From VGEM01 sp033764265 (GTDB lineage: Bacteria > Pseudomonadota > Alphaproteobacteria > Rhodospirillales > Rhodospirillaceae), in contig JANRJB010000077.1 in assembly GCA_033764265.1 (NCBI GenBank), forward strand, positions 1 through 35,479: 35,479 bases of DNA. Reading direction: 5' to 3'. This document shows positions 18,836 through 26,969 of this stretch, one piece after another. The notes beneath the pieces are model-generated. The model made no database searches and was not told where the DNA came from. It saw only the letters and a list, made by a program, of their open reading frames with translations. Numbering within the stretch: position 1 is the first letter of the stretch; the number at the start of each line of letters is the position of its first letter. The position numbers and the translations under genes were made by a program.

Positions 18836-18856
18836 AAATAGGGCCGTACCCTATTT
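18836..18856 (-). repeat. 21-bp hairpin element, copy A (follows the lpoA-like gene)
   Basis: Perfect 8-bp arms AAATAGGG (18836-18843) and CCCTATTT (18849-18856) around a 5-base loop. On the minus strand it begins inside the TAA stop of the lpoA-like gene and is followed by TTCC. It also lies just after the SYLF gene on the plus strand, so it may act as a two-way terminator. The minus-strand sequence differs at only two positions from 23542-23562. Confidence 0.75.
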
Positions 18857-20249
18857 AAAACTGCGCGGGAGCGAATGTGGCGGGCGCCGGGCGGACCACG
18901 TCGGCGCCGGTGCGCGACACCTGAAGAATGGCGAAGCCGCGCTCGGCCAGGCCCGACGCCGTCAGCCGGAAAATGCCGTCGACGCCGGCAAAGCCCGCCG
19001 GATTGACGAGCGCCTCGGCCGAGAAAGGCTCTGCCGCGTCTGCGCGGGCCAGCACCGCGGCCAGTGCGGCGGCGTCGTAGCCATGGGTGGCGAGCGGCGG
19101 CGGTGTGGCGCCGTAGGCCAGCCGGTAGCGCTGAGCGAAATCGCGGTTGGCGGACGGATCGGGCGCGGGATAGACCGCGCCGACCAGCGCCGGCTCGCCG
19201 CCCAGGCCGGGCGCGTTCCAGAGCATCGTGCCGAGCAGCTGCACGCGCCCCGGTTCGACATCGAACAGCGACAACAGCGAGGCGGCCTGGGCCAGCCGCG
19301 GGCCCTGTTCGGGGATGAACACCGCGTCGAAATCCACGTCGCCCATGGTGTCGAGCCGTTCGAGGCGCTTCAGGGCCAGCTGCGAGACCTCGTCGGTGCG
19401 CTGGGCCAGTTCGGCGCGCTGCGCGTCCAATAGCGCGCGGCGGCGGTCGTAGTCGGACAGTCGGCGGACCACGTCCTCGAGGTCGGAACCCGACGGATCG
19501 AAGTAGGCCACGCGCGTCAGCTGGCCGGCGGCGGCTGGTACCGCTTCACCCAGCGCGTCGACGACGCTTTGGCCGTAAATGGTGTTGGGCGCGAGCACGG
19601 CGATGCGCGCGAGCCCGCGTTCGCGCGCGTAGTCGACAATGGCGCGGACCTGTTCGCCGACCAGGAAGCCCATGACATGGACCGGCCCGCCGGCCACCGA
19701 CGGATCGGTCGAGAAGCTGATGACCCGCACGTTGGCCGCGGCTGCCTGGGCCGCGACCGCCTTCGCTTCGGCCGCGAACAGCGGACCCAGCACCAGCTGC
19801 ACGCCGTGCGAGACCGCGAGCGCAGCGGCCGCCGCGGCGCCGTCGGGCGTGCCTTGCGTGTCGTAGACCTGCAGCACGAAGCGTTCGTCGGCGGCGTCGA
19901 ACACCGCCATCTGCGCCGCATTGAGCAGGCCCTGGCCGATGGGTGCCGACGGTCCGGTCAAGGGCACCAGCAGGCCGACGCGCGCCAAGCCGTCGCGCGG
20001 CACCACCGTGCCGGCCTCGGGCGACGCCGCGATCAGCGGGCCGGGCCCGGCGCGTGGTGCGATCGGCGCCAGCGTTGCGGCCGGCGTATCCGGGCGAACG
20101 GCGGGCGCGGCGGGGCGCGGTGCATCGCCGCCGGCGCAGGCCGAGAGCCCAATCGCCACCGCGAGGACCGCGATCATCGCCCGGCAATTGCGCCGCGACC
20201 CATTCCACCCGAGAATGCCCGTCGTCGCGAACTTGACCATCGACTTCAT
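18855..20249 (-). CDS. Penicillin-binding protein activator (LpoA-like) lipoprotein
   Basis: 464 residues. It is a predicted lipoprotein: hydrophobic MIAVLAVAIGL followed by lipobox LSAC with Cys38, then a Pro/Ala-rich linker. From about residue 88 (RVGLLVPLTGPSAPIGQGLLNAAQMAVFD) it has the periplasmic-binding-protein type 1 fold shared by LpoA C-terminal domains and amino-acid-binding proteins. In E. coli LpoA activates the peptidoglycan synthase PBP1A from the outer membrane. The gene diverges from rsmI, with yraN and gshB following, the common setting of these lipoproteins in alphaproteobacteria, which supports this over an ABC transporter subunit. ATG at 20249 gives a long n-region; Met25 is an alternative start. 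Confidence 0.82.
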   Translation of the reverse strand: MKSMVKFATTGILGWNGSRRNCRAMIAVLAVAIGLSACAGGDAPRPAAPAVRPDTPAATLAPIAPRAGPGPLIAASPEAGTVVPRDGLARVGLLVPLTGPSAPIGQGLLNAAQMAVFDAADERFVLQVYDTQGTPDGAAAAAALAVSHGVQLVLGPLFAAEAKAVAAQAAAANVRVISFSTDPSVAGGPVHVMGFLVGEQVRAIVDYARERGLARIAVLAPNTIYGQSVVDALGEAVPAAAGQLTRVAYFDPSGSDLEDVVRRLSDYDRRRALLDAQRAELAQRTDEVSQLALKRLERLDTMGDVDFDAVFIPEQGPRLAQAASLLSLFDVEPGRVQLLGTMLWNAPGLGGEPALVGAVYPAPDPSANRDFAQRYRLAYGATPPPLATHGYDAAALAAVLARADAAEPFSAEALVNPAGFAGVDGIFRLTASGLAERGFAILQVSRTGADVVRPAPATFAPAQF

Positions 20250-20309
20250 CGCCGCGTCACACCACCAGTCTCGATCACTCCCGGTCTCGACTCACATTGG
20301 GCGATTACG

Positions 20310-21236
20310 TTGAACGCGAAATCCGGCCGCCGCGAGGCCATCACCGGCGACACTAGACCGCGGCCCGGGGCAAGTAAATCCGCGCCGGCCGCGGCGCATG
20401 CGCTTGCGCCGGCGCTGTACGTGGTGGCCACGCCGATCGGCAACCTGAGCGACCTGAGCGCCCGTGCGATCGAGACGCTGGCGCGCGTCGCGCTGATTGC
20501 CTGCGAGGACACGCGCGTGTCGGGCGTGCTGTTGGCGCGCCACGGGATTTCCACGCCGACGGCCGCCTATCACGATCACAACGCCGAGCGGATGCGCCCG
20601 AAGCTGTTGGCCCGCCTTCGGGCCGGCGAGGCGGTGGCGCTGATCAGCGACGCCGGTACGCCCTTGATCTCGGACCCCGGCTACAAGCTGGTGCGCGCCT
20701 GCATCGAGGCCGGTGTCGCGGTGGTGCCGGTCCCTGGGCCTTCCGCGGTCATGGCGGCGCTGACGGCGGCAGGCCTGCCCACCGATCGATTCCTGTTCGC
20801 CGGCTTCCTGCCGCCGAAGTCCGCCGCGCGCCGCGCCGCCTTGGCCGAGTTGCGCGACGTGAAAGCGACCCTGGTGATGTTCGAGGCCGCCAATCGCTGC
20901 GCCGAGGCGCTGGCCGACATGGCCGTGGTGCTGGGCGACCGGCCGGCGGCGCTGTGCCGCGAACTGACCAAACTGCATGAACAGGTGCGCCGCGGTCCGG
21001 TGTCCCAGCTGGCGCAGGGCGCGGCCGACGATCCGCCGCGCGGCGAGGTGGTGATCGTGGTGGCCGGGGCCGGAGACCATGCGCCGGCGGTCGACCTCGA
21101 CGCGCTGCTGACCGATGCGCTTTCGGCCGAGCGATTGCGCGACGCGGTCGATGCCGTCGCCGCCGCCACCGGACGGCCGCGGCGCGAGGTCTATGCCCGC
21201 GCGCTTGAACTGAAAGCCGCGCGCGATGGGCGATGA
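20310..21236 (+). CDS. rsmI: 16S rRNA (cytidine-1402-2'-O)-methyltransferase RsmI
   Basis: SAM-dependent enzyme that 2'-O-methylates C1402 of 16S rRNA in the decoding centre. The tetrapyrrole-methylase-type fold is plain: LYVVATPIGNLSDLSARAIE, ACEDTRVSGVLL, ALISDAGTPLISDPGYKLV, VPVPGPSAVMAAL, FAGFLPPKSAARR, ATLVMFEAANRC, ALCRELTKLHEQ, and a C-terminal helical part (GRPRREVYARALEL). No ATG or GTG fits in front of the conserved start, so TTG 20310 (308 residues) is the best start; the open frame continues upstream only as antisense to the lpoA-like gene. It overlaps yraN by 11 bases. Confidence 0.94.
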   Translation: MNAKSGRREAITGDTRPRPGASKSAPAAAHALAPALYVVATPIGNLSDLSARAIETLARVALIACEDTRVSGVLLARHGISTPTAAYHDHNAERMRPKLLARLRAGEAVALISDAGTPLISDPGYKLVRACIEAGVAVVPVPGPSAVMAALTAAGLPTDRFLFAGFLPPKSAARRAALAELRDVKATLVMFEAANRCAEALADMAVVLGDRPAALCRELTKLHEQVRRGPVSQLAQGAADDPPRGEVVIVVAGAGDHAPAVDLDALLTDALSAERLRDAVDAVAAATGRPRREVYARALELKAARDGR

Positions 21237-21636
21237 CGGCCGCGCCGCCGCGCGCGCGGCGCGGGGCAAGGCGGCCGATGCCCGCGGCCGGTGGGCCGAG
21301 CGCCTGTGCCTGGCGCGCCTGGTGGCGACCGGCTGGCGCATCGTCGGCCGGCGCGTCACGGTAGGACGCGGATCAGGCGCGGGCGAGATCGACATCGTCG
21401 CCCGGCGCGGCCGCACGCTGTCATTCATCGAGGTCAAGGCGCGGGCCGAAGAGCGCGATGCGCTGGCCGCGGTCGGCGCCGACCAACGCGCGCGCCTGGT
21501 GCGCGCGGCGGAGGCCTTCATCGCGCGCCACCCGGCGCTGGCTGGGCTCGACATTCGATTCGATGTGATGACGGTGGGCGGCGCGCGCGGCGGCTTGGCC
21601 TGGCCGCGCCATCATGCCGATGCCTGGCGGCCGTGA
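21226..21636 (+). CDS. yraN: YraN-family (UPF0102) nuclease-like protein
   Basis: 136 residues. It has the UPF0102 pattern: a helix with ERLCLARLVATGWRIVGRRV, then GEIDIVARRGRTLSFIEVKAR, which is the (E/D)-x(n)-E-x-K core of a restriction-endonuclease-like fold, and later RFDVMTV. The family looks like a Holliday-junction-resolvase-type nuclease, but its biological role is not established. ATG 21226 overlaps the rsmI end, giving coupled translation; rsmI-yraN pairing is common in proteobacteria. The first 20 residues are Ala/Arg-rich and may be disordered. Confidence 0.93.
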   Translation: MGDDGRAAARAARGKAADARGRWAERLCLARLVATGWRIVGRRVTVGRGSGAGEIDIVARRGRTLSFIEVKARAEERDALAAVGADQRARLVRAAEAFIARHPALAGLDIRFDVMTVGGARGGLAWPRHHADAWRP

Positions 21637-21735
21637 ACGACCGCGGCGCGGGTGAGTTGGAACGGCCGCGGGAATCGAGTAAACACCGAGTCTCGTGCCA
21701 TCGCGCCGGTGCGCGATTCCTGAGGCGGAAGTTCC

Positions 21736-22584
21736 GTGACCCACGCCGACGACCCCAGAGCCGCGCTGAAGCGCATCGCCGCCCAGACCGATGACGCCAT
21801 CGATCTGGCGGAGGCGGCGTTGCTGCTGGCCGCGCTCGACCATCCGACCGGCGACCTGGTTCCCTATCGCGAACATCTGACCCGGATTGCCGACGCGGTG
21901 CACGACGCCGCGGCGGCGCGCCACGGCGACGATCCGCCCGGACCCGAGGATATGGCCGCCGTGCTGAACGCGGTGCTGGTCGAGGAATTCCGCTATGCCG
22001 GCGACGAGGAGACCTACGAGGATCTGGACAACGCCAACCTGATGCGCGTCATCGAGCGCCGCCGCGGCCTGCCGGTGGCGTTGGGCATTCTGTACCTGTC
22101 GGCCGCGCGGGCCCAGGGCTGGACCGCGGCGGGACTGAATTTCCCCAATCACTTCCTGATCCGGCTGGAAAGCCTGGACGGCCGGCGCGTCATCGTCGAT
22201 CCGTTCCACCAGGGCCGCATCATGGGCGCGCCCGAACTGCGCGAGCTGTTGAAGGTCGTGGCCGGCGCCGGCGTCGAACTCGAGGCCGGCCATTACCGCC
22301 CGGTGTCGAACCGCGACGTGCTGATCCGGCTGCAAAACAACGTCAAGTCCCGCCGGCTTGACCGGGGCGAACTCTCGGGCGCGTTGGCGGCGGTGGAATC
22401 GATGCTGCTCTTGACGCCCGACAACGCCACGCTGTGGCGCGAGGCGGGCGTCTTGTACATGCGCTCGGGCCAGCTCAAGCGCTCGGTCGAGTCCTTCGAG
22501 GCCTTCATCGCGCGCAGTGACGGCGGGCCCGACCGCGACAAGATCGCGCGCGTCATCAACGAACTGCGCGAGCGGCTGAACTAG
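21736..22584 (+). CDS. SirB1-family (transglutaminase-like/TPR) protein
   Basis: 282 residues from GTG 21736, with GAGGCGGAAG upstream. The middle fits the SirB1/DUF transglutaminase-like family: VLVEEFRYAGDEETYEDLDNANL, VIERRRGLPVALGILYLSAARAQG, then GLNFPNHFLIRL and VIVDPFHQG. The typical Cys of active transglutaminases is not seen, so catalysis is doubtful. The last ~80 residues form TPR-like helices (ALAAVESMLLLTPDNATLWREAGVLY). It is often found near prmC or gshB in proteobacteria, and here lies 24 bp before gshB. The cellular role is unknown; the family call is good. Confidence 0.85.
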   Translation: MTHADDPRAALKRIAAQTDDAIDLAEAALLLAALDHPTGDLVPYREHLTRIADAVHDAAAARHGDDPPGPEDMAAVLNAVLVEEFRYAGDEETYEDLDNANLMRVIERRRGLPVALGILYLSAARAQGWTAAGLNFPNHFLIRLESLDGRRVIVDPFHQGRIMGAPELRELLKVVAGAGVELEAGHYRPVSNRDVLIRLQNNVKSRRLDRGELSGALAAVESMLLLTPDNATLWREAGVLYMRSGQLKRSVESFEAFIARSDGGPDRDKIARVINELRERLN

Positions 22585-22608
22585 CCGGTGAATGCTTTTG
22601 GGTGAGCC

Positions 22609-23547
22609 ATGGCTTTGACGGTTGCGATCCAGATGGACCCGATCGAATCGGTGAACATCAACGCCGATTCCACCTTCGTTCTGGCGCTGGAGGCACAGCG
22701 GCGCGGCCATGCCCTGTATCACTACCTGCCCAAGCACCTTTCCTTTCGCGAAGGCCGTGTGGTGGCCCGGGCGCGTTCGCTGCAGGTGCGCCGCGAGGCC
22801 GGCAACCACTTCACGCTGGGACCGTTCGAAACGGTCGACCTGGCCACACTCGACGTGGTGCTGATGCGCCAGGACCCGCCGTTCGACATGGCCTACATCA
22901 CCGCCACCCACATCCTGGAGCACATCCACCCCAAGACGCTGGTGGTCAACGATCCGGTCAGCGTGCGCAACGCGCCGGAGAAGCTGTTCGTCACCCACTT
23001 TCCCGGCGTCATGCCGCCGACCCTGATCAGCTCCGACGTCGAGGAAATCCGCGCCTTCCGCGCCGAGCACAAAGACCTGATCATCAAGCCGCTGTTCGGC
23101 AACGGCGGCGCCGGCGTGTTCCACGTGCGCCCCGACGACGAGAACCTGAACGCGCTGCTCGAGCTGTTCACCACCACCTGGCGCGAGCCGGTGATCGTGC
23201 AGCGCTATGTGCCCGAGGTGCGCCAGGGCGACAAGCGCATCATCCTGGTCGATGGTGTCGCCGTCGGCGCCATCAACCGCGTGCCGGCGGCCGGCGAGGC
23301 GCGTTCGAACATGCACGTCGGCGGACGACCCGAGAAGACCACGCTGACGCGCCGCGAGCGCGAGATCTGCGACACCATCGGCCCGGCGCTGAGGGACCGC
23401 GGCCTGGTGTTCGTCGGCATCGACGTGATCGGCGACTGGCTGACCGAGATCAACGTCACCTCGCCCACCGGCATCCAGGAAATCAACCGCTTCGATGGCG
23501 GCGCCCTCGAGTCGCTGGTGTGGGACGCCATCGAATCCAGAAAATAG
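22609..23547 (+). CDS. gshB: Glutathione synthetase
   Basis: Joins gamma-glutamylcysteine and glycine with ATP to make glutathione. 312 residues, normal length. The N-terminal domain starts VAIQMDPIESVNINADSTFVLALEAQRRGH; LMRQDPPFDMAYITATHILE is a strong signature. The ATP-grasp part shows DLIIKPLFGNGGAGVFHV, IVQRYVPEVRQGDKRIILVDG, and the metal/ATP ligands in FVGIDVIGDWLTEINVTSPTG. The stop codon TAG is formed by the first part of the 21-bp hairpin element (copy B), so the last residues (ESRK) may have been affected by its insertion. Glutathione made here fits an aerobic alphaproteobacterium. Confidence 0.97.
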   Translation: MALTVAIQMDPIESVNINADSTFVLALEAQRRGHALYHYLPKHLSFREGRVVARARSLQVRREAGNHFTLGPFETVDLATLDVVLMRQDPPFDMAYITATHILEHIHPKTLVVNDPVSVRNAPEKLFVTHFPGVMPPTLISSDVEEIRAFRAEHKDLIIKPLFGNGGAGVFHVRPDDENLNALLELFTTTWREPVIVQRYVPEVRQGDKRIILVDGVAVGAINRVPAAGEARSNMHVGGRPEKTTLTRREREICDTIGPALRDRGLVFVGIDVIGDWLTEINVTSPTGIQEINRFDGGALESLVWDAIESRK

Positions 23548-23562
23548 GGTACGACCCTAATT
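23542..23562 (+). repeat. 21-bp hairpin element, copy B (follows gshB)
   Basis: Stem TAGGG (23545-23549) with CCCTA (23555-23559), loop TACGA, flanked by AAA and ATT. It supplies the TAG stop of gshB. It matches minus-strand copy A (18836-18856) at 19 of 21 positions and has the same orientation to its upstream gene. It is followed by AT-rich DNA up to the mscS start. It may work as a terminator, but the T-tract is poor. Confidence 0.7.
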
Positions 23563-23586
23563 AATTCTGAAGAATAACATCATCTC

Positions 23587-24489
23587 ATGGACTTGATATC
23601 GACCGATCCGGCCGAGCTGCAGAAACAGGCGAGCCAGGCCATCGAGGCGGTGATGGCCGTGGTGGCGACCTATGGCCTGAAGGTGGTGGGCGCGGTCGTG
23701 GTGCTGGTGGGCGGCTGGATCGTCGCCGGCTGGGCCGGGCGCGGCATCCTGAAGGGCCTGGGCCGCAGCCGGCGCATCGACCCGACCATCGTCACCTTCA
23801 CCGCCTCGACCGCGCGCTACGCCATCATCGTGCTGGCGGTGCTGGCGGCGCTGTCGGGCGCGGGCGTGCAGACCACCAGCTTCGTCGCCGTGATCGGCGC
23901 GCTCGGCCTGGCCATCGGCCTGTCGCTGCAGGGCACGCTGAACCACGTCGCCTCGGGCGTGTTGCTGATCGCCTTTCGTCCTTTCCGCGTCGGCGACTTC
24001 ATCGAGGCGGGCGGCGCCACCGGCACGGTCAAGGCGATCACCCTGTTCACCACCGAGCTCGCCACGCTCGACAACGTGCAGGTCATCATCCCCAACGGGC
24101 AGGTGTGGGGCGGGCTGATCCGCAATTTCGCCGGCTACCCCACCCGTCGGCTGGATCTTGAAGTCGGCATCTCCTACGGCGACGACATCGACCAGGCGTT
24201 CGCCGTGGCCCGCCGCGTGATCGCCGCTGAACCCAGAATTCTGACCGAACCAGAGCCGGAAGTGGCGGTGTCGGCGCTGGCCGACAGTGCCGTGAATATC
24301 CTGGTGCGCGTGTGGACCACGACCCCGGACCTGCTGGCGGTGCGCTGGGCTTTGCAGAAGAACATCAAGCAAGCCTTCGACGCCGCCGGCATCAGCATTC
24401 CGTTTCCGCAGCGGGTGGTGCACCACATCCACAGCGGACCCGAGACCAGGCCCGAGACACGGCCGGGCGTCATCGACGAGCGGCCATGA
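23587..24489 (+). CDS. MscS-family mechanosensitive channel
   Basis: Small-conductance channel in the inner membrane that opens on hypo-osmotic shock. 300 residues, close to the 286 of E. coli MscS. Three membrane helices are visible: about 18-50 (VMAVVATYGLKVVGAVVVLV), 77-92 (YAIIVLAVLAALSGAG) and the pore helix 98-125, whose Gly/Ala-rich pattern (VAVIGALGLAIGLSLQGTL) is the family hallmark. The beta domain follows (FRPFRVGDFIEAGGATGTV, VIIPNGQVWGG, NFAGYPTRRLDL), then the alpha-beta cytoplasmic part. It sits between gshB and comM, and its stop overlaps the comM start (ATGA). Confidence 0.94.
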   Translation: MDLISTDPAELQKQASQAIEAVMAVVATYGLKVVGAVVVLVGGWIVAGWAGRGILKGLGRSRRIDPTIVTFTASTARYAIIVLAVLAALSGAGVQTTSFVAVIGALGLAIGLSLQGTLNHVASGVLLIAFRPFRVGDFIEAGGATGTVKAITLFTTELATLDNVQVIIPNGQVWGGLIRNFAGYPTRRLDLEVGISYGDDIDQAFAVARRVIAAEPRILTEPEPEVAVSALADSAVNILVRVWTTTPDLLAVRWALQKNIKQAFDAAGISIPFPQRVVHHIHSGPETRPETRPGVIDERP

Positions 24490-26000
24490 TCGCGGCCGTC
24501 CACACCGTCGCCTTCGCCGGCATCGAGGTGTTGGATATCGAAGCGCAGGTGGCGATCACCGGCGGCCTGCCCAGCTTCACCATCGTCGGCCTACCCGACA
24601 AGGCGGTGGCCGAATCCAAGGAACGCGTGCGCGCGGCGCTGGGCGCCATCGGGCTGGCGCTACCGCCCAAGCGCATCACCGTCAATCTCGCACCCGCCGA
24701 CGTGCAGAAGGAAGGCAGTCACTTCGACTTGCCGATTGCGATCGGCGTGTTGGCGGCCATGGGCGTGGTGCCCGCGGACGAGGTGGCGCAGTTCACCGCG
24801 CTCGGCGAACTTGGCCTGAATGGCGCGATCGCCGCGGTGGCGGGCGTGCTGCCGGCGGCGGTGGCGGCCAACGCGGCGGGCCGCGGATTGATCTGCCCTG
24901 GTGCGCAAGGCGGCGAGGCGGCCTGGGCCGGCAGCGCGGGCGTGCTGGCGCCGCGCACACTGCTCGAGCTGATCAATCACTTCAAGAGCGGCGCGGTGTT
25001 GAGCCCACCCGCGCCCGCAGCCCCCCAGGACGCCCGCGCGGTGCCCGACCTGCGCGACATCAAGGGCCAGGAAAGCGCCAAGCGCGCCGTGGAGATCGCC
25101 GCCGCCGGCGGACATAACCTCTTGATGATCGGCCCGCCCGGCGCTGGCAAATCGATGCTGGCGCAACGCCTGCCGGGCCTATTGCCGCCCCTGACCCCGG
25201 CCGAGGCGCTTGAGGTCAGCATGATCCACTCGCTGGCCGGCCAGCTGCCCGGCGGCAGTGTCCTGCGCGAACGGCCGTTCCGCGACCCGCATCACACCGC
25301 CTCCACCGCCGCGCTGATCGGCGGCGGCTTGCGCGTCAGGCCCGGCGAAATCTCTCTGGCCCACCGCGGCGTCCTGTTCCTTGACGAACTGCCGGAGTTC
25401 GCGCGGCCCACGCTCGAGGCCCTGCGCCAGCCACTGGAAACCGGACGCGCGGTGGTGGCGCGCGCCAACAGCCACGTCAGCTACCCCGCGCGCGTGCAGC
25501 TGGTGGCGGCCATGAACCCCTGCCGTTGCGGCTACCTGAGCGATCCGCAACTGGCCTGCAGCAAAGCCCCGAGATGCGCCGAGGACTACCAGTCGCGCAT
25601 TTCCGGGCCGCTGTTCGACCGTATCGACATCCACATCGATGTGCCGGCGGTGGACCCGCTCGACCTGTCCGCCCCGCCGCCGAAAGAAGACAGCGCCACG
25701 GTGTCCGGGCGCGTCGCCAAGGCCCGCGCCATTCAAATGGCGCGCTATATCGACCAGGGCCTGTCGAGCAACGCGGAGGCCGACGGCGAGCTCTTGGAGC
25801 GGCACGCCGCGCCCGACGCCGATGGCCGCGCGCTGCTCACCCAGGCAGCGGAAAAAATGCGCCTGACCGCGCGCGGCTATCACCGCATCCTGCGGGTCGC
25901 GCGCACCATCGCCGACCTGGACGGCGCGAGCGGCGTGAAGCGCCTGCACATCGCCGAGGCGCTGAGCTACCGCCGCGTGGTGCCGGGGCGGAGCGGCTGA
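24486..26000 (+). CDS. comM: ComM/YifB family Mg-chelatase-like AAA+ ATPase
   Basis: 504 residues. Characterised ComM is a hexameric helicase that helps branch migration during natural transformation; the family is widespread even in non-competent bacteria. The N-terminal domain (AFAGIEVLDIEAQVAITGGL, IVGLPDKAVAESKERVRAAL) has a Lon-protease-like S5 fold. The AAA+ domain has Walker A GPPGAGKSMLA at about residues 215-225 and Walker B GVLFLDELPEF near 295. Cys residues in NPCRCGYLSDPQLACSKAPRC form a possible zinc site, as in the family. It starts in an ATGA overlap with mscS. The frame is open upstream only as a shadow of mscS. Confidence 0.95.
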   Translation: MIAAVHTVAFAGIEVLDIEAQVAITGGLPSFTIVGLPDKAVAESKERVRAALGAIGLALPPKRITVNLAPADVQKEGSHFDLPIAIGVLAAMGVVPADEVAQFTALGELGLNGAIAAVAGVLPAAVAANAAGRGLICPGAQGGEAAWAGSAGVLAPRTLLELINHFKSGAVLSPPAPAAPQDARAVPDLRDIKGQESAKRAVEIAAAGGHNLLMIGPPGAGKSMLAQRLPGLLPPLTPAEALEVSMIHSLAGQLPGGSVLRERPFRDPHHTASTAALIGGGLRVRPGEISLAHRGVLFLDELPEFARPTLEALRQPLETGRAVVARANSHVSYPARVQLVAAMNPCRCGYLSDPQLACSKAPRCAEDYQSRISGPLFDRIDIHIDVPAVDPLDLSAPPPKEDSATVSGRVAKARAIQMARYIDQGLSSNAEADGELLERHAAPDADGRALLTQAAEKMRLTARGYHRILRVARTIADLDGASGVKRLHIAEALSYRRVVPGRSG

Positions 26001-26018
26001 TCGCGCGATCGATCCCGA

Positions 26019-26465
26019 CTAGACGATGCCGGCCAGATAGCGGACGGCGACGGCTTTGTCGTCTGCATTGCCGCGCGCCGTCACGGCGCGCTCGACACGG
26101 CGAACGCAGACCTTGGCACGCGCCAGCGCGGCCTCGCCCGCGGCGGTGAGTTCCAGGTGCCGGGCGCGGGCATCCCCGGTTTCCCTGCGTTTGATCAAAC
26201 CGCGGTCCTCGAGCGCGCGGGCTAGGCGGCCGAAGGTCGTGTCGTCGCGGCGGAGGATGTGGGCGTAGGCGATTTGGGTCAGCCCGGGCTGCAGATCGAT
26301 CACCCACAGCAACCCGACCTCGACCGGATCGAGCGCGAGATCGCACAACGCATCGCGCGTACGCAGATATAGTTCACGGCCGACGGTGTTGACCAAAAAC
26401 CCCAGCGGCAGCGCGGCATAATCGAACGACGGGACGTGATTGTCGGTTGGCGGTTCTCGGCGCAT
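26019..26465 (-). CDS. MarR-family transcriptional regulator
   Basis: 148 residues with the winged-helix pattern of MarR proteins: LGFLVNTVGRELYLRTRDAL dimer helix, VEVGLLWVIDLQPGLTQIAYAHIL, RDDTTFGRLARALEDRGLIKRRE recognition helix and wing, then ARHLELTAAGEAAL. MarR dimers usually repress divergent genes until a small phenolic ligand binds. A perfect 7-2-7 palindrome (26473-26488) lies 8 bp upstream of its start, between it and the divergent SnoaL-like gene. A TATAAG box ends just three bases before the A of ATG 26465, so its message could be almost leaderless. The nearby FAD monooxygenase fits a ring-hydroxylation pathway. Confidence 0.92.
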   Translation of the reverse strand: MRREPPTDNHVPSFDYAALPLGFLVNTVGRELYLRTRDALCDLALDPVEVGLLWVIDLQPGLTQIAYAHILRRDDTTFGRLARALEDRGLIKRRETGDARARHLELTAAGEAALARAKVCVRRVERAVTARGNADDKAVAVRYLAGIV

Positions 26466-26475
26466 TGCTTATAAT
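26447..26475 (+). promoter_or_regulatory. Sigma-70-type promoter for the SnoaL-like gene
   Basis: -35 TTGGCG (26447-26452), 17-base spacer, -10 TATAAT (26470-26475), a full consensus -10 box. The expected start point is near 26482, about 33 bases before ATG 26515. The -10 overlaps the left half of the palindrome at 26473-26488, so a bound repressor would block it. The -35 lies inside the marR coding region. Confidence 0.75.
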
Positions 26476-26488
26476 CTCATTTGAGATT
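26473..26488. promoter_or_regulatory. Palindromic operator, probably bound by the MarR protein
   Basis: Perfect inverted repeat AATCTCA-TT-TGAGATT, 16 bases, the size usual for MarR sites. It overlaps the -10 box of the plus-strand promoter. On the minus strand it fills the spacer between GTGAAA and TATAAG, a possible marR promoter. Binding by the adjacent regulator is inference. Confidence 0.75.
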
Positions 26489-26514
26489 GTTTCACTTCTG
26501 TGAGAGTCGCACCC

Positions 26515-26967
26515 ATGACCCTGACTGCCGATGATAAGCTGGCGATCGCCGATCTGCATGCGCGCTATTACGTCTCGACCGATGAGGCCGACGTCGACGG
26601 CTTCATGGCCTGCTGGGCCGAGGACGGCGACGTTCTGTTCGACAGCGCGTTCGGAACCTTTCCCAGCCGGGATACGATTCGCGCGTTCGAGGACGAACAT
26701 GTTCATCGCGGCATGGCCGTCGGCAAACGGCACATCCTGACCAACCTGACGATCCGGCCGGGCGATCGACCGGGAACGGCGTTGACGACCAGTTACTTGC
26801 AGGTGATCGACGTGGTCAATGCGCCGCGCATCATCGCGACCGCGATCTACCGCGACAGCGTCGTCGAAAAGACCGCAAATGGCTGGCGGTTCCGCGTCCG
26901 CAAAATGGATGTCGATCCCGGCTTCGCGAAGGTCATGGCCGGCGAAGGCGCTCACCAGGCCGCTTGA
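26515..26967 (+). CDS. SnoaL/NTF2-like protein
   Basis: 150 residues with the NTF2-like cone fold seen in SnoaL-type cyclases, ring-hydroxylating dioxygenase small subunits and limonene-epoxide-hydrolase relatives. The signature is LTADDKLAIADLHARYYVSTDEAD, then FMACWAEDGDVLFDSAFGTFPSRD and a later GWRFRVRKMDVDPGF strand. Specific activity cannot be assigned. ATG 26515 is preferred over GTG 26500; the purine stretch GAGAG lies about ten bases upstream. It is under a strong promoter with a MarR-type operator, and its stop is 2 bp from the convergent FAD monooxygenase gene, so it may act in the same small-molecule pathway. Confidence 0.83.
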   Translation: MTLTADDKLAIADLHARYYVSTDEADVDGFMACWAEDGDVLFDSAFGTFPSRDTIRAFEDEHVHRGMAVGKRHILTNLTIRPGDRPGTALTTSYLQVIDVVNAPRIIATAIYRDSVVEKTANGWRFRVRKMDVDPGFAKVMAGEGAHQAA

Positions 26968-26969
26968 GC

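Noticed and set aside
19569..20309. Upstream extension of the rsmI reading frame
   Set aside because: It runs antisense to the lpoA-like gene and shows no similarity to methyltransferases; TTG 20310 starts the plausible protein.
21421..23316. 631-codon open frame antisense to yraN, the SirB1-type gene and gshB
   Set aside because: Spans three well-supported genes on the other strand; its composition is that of an antisense frame.
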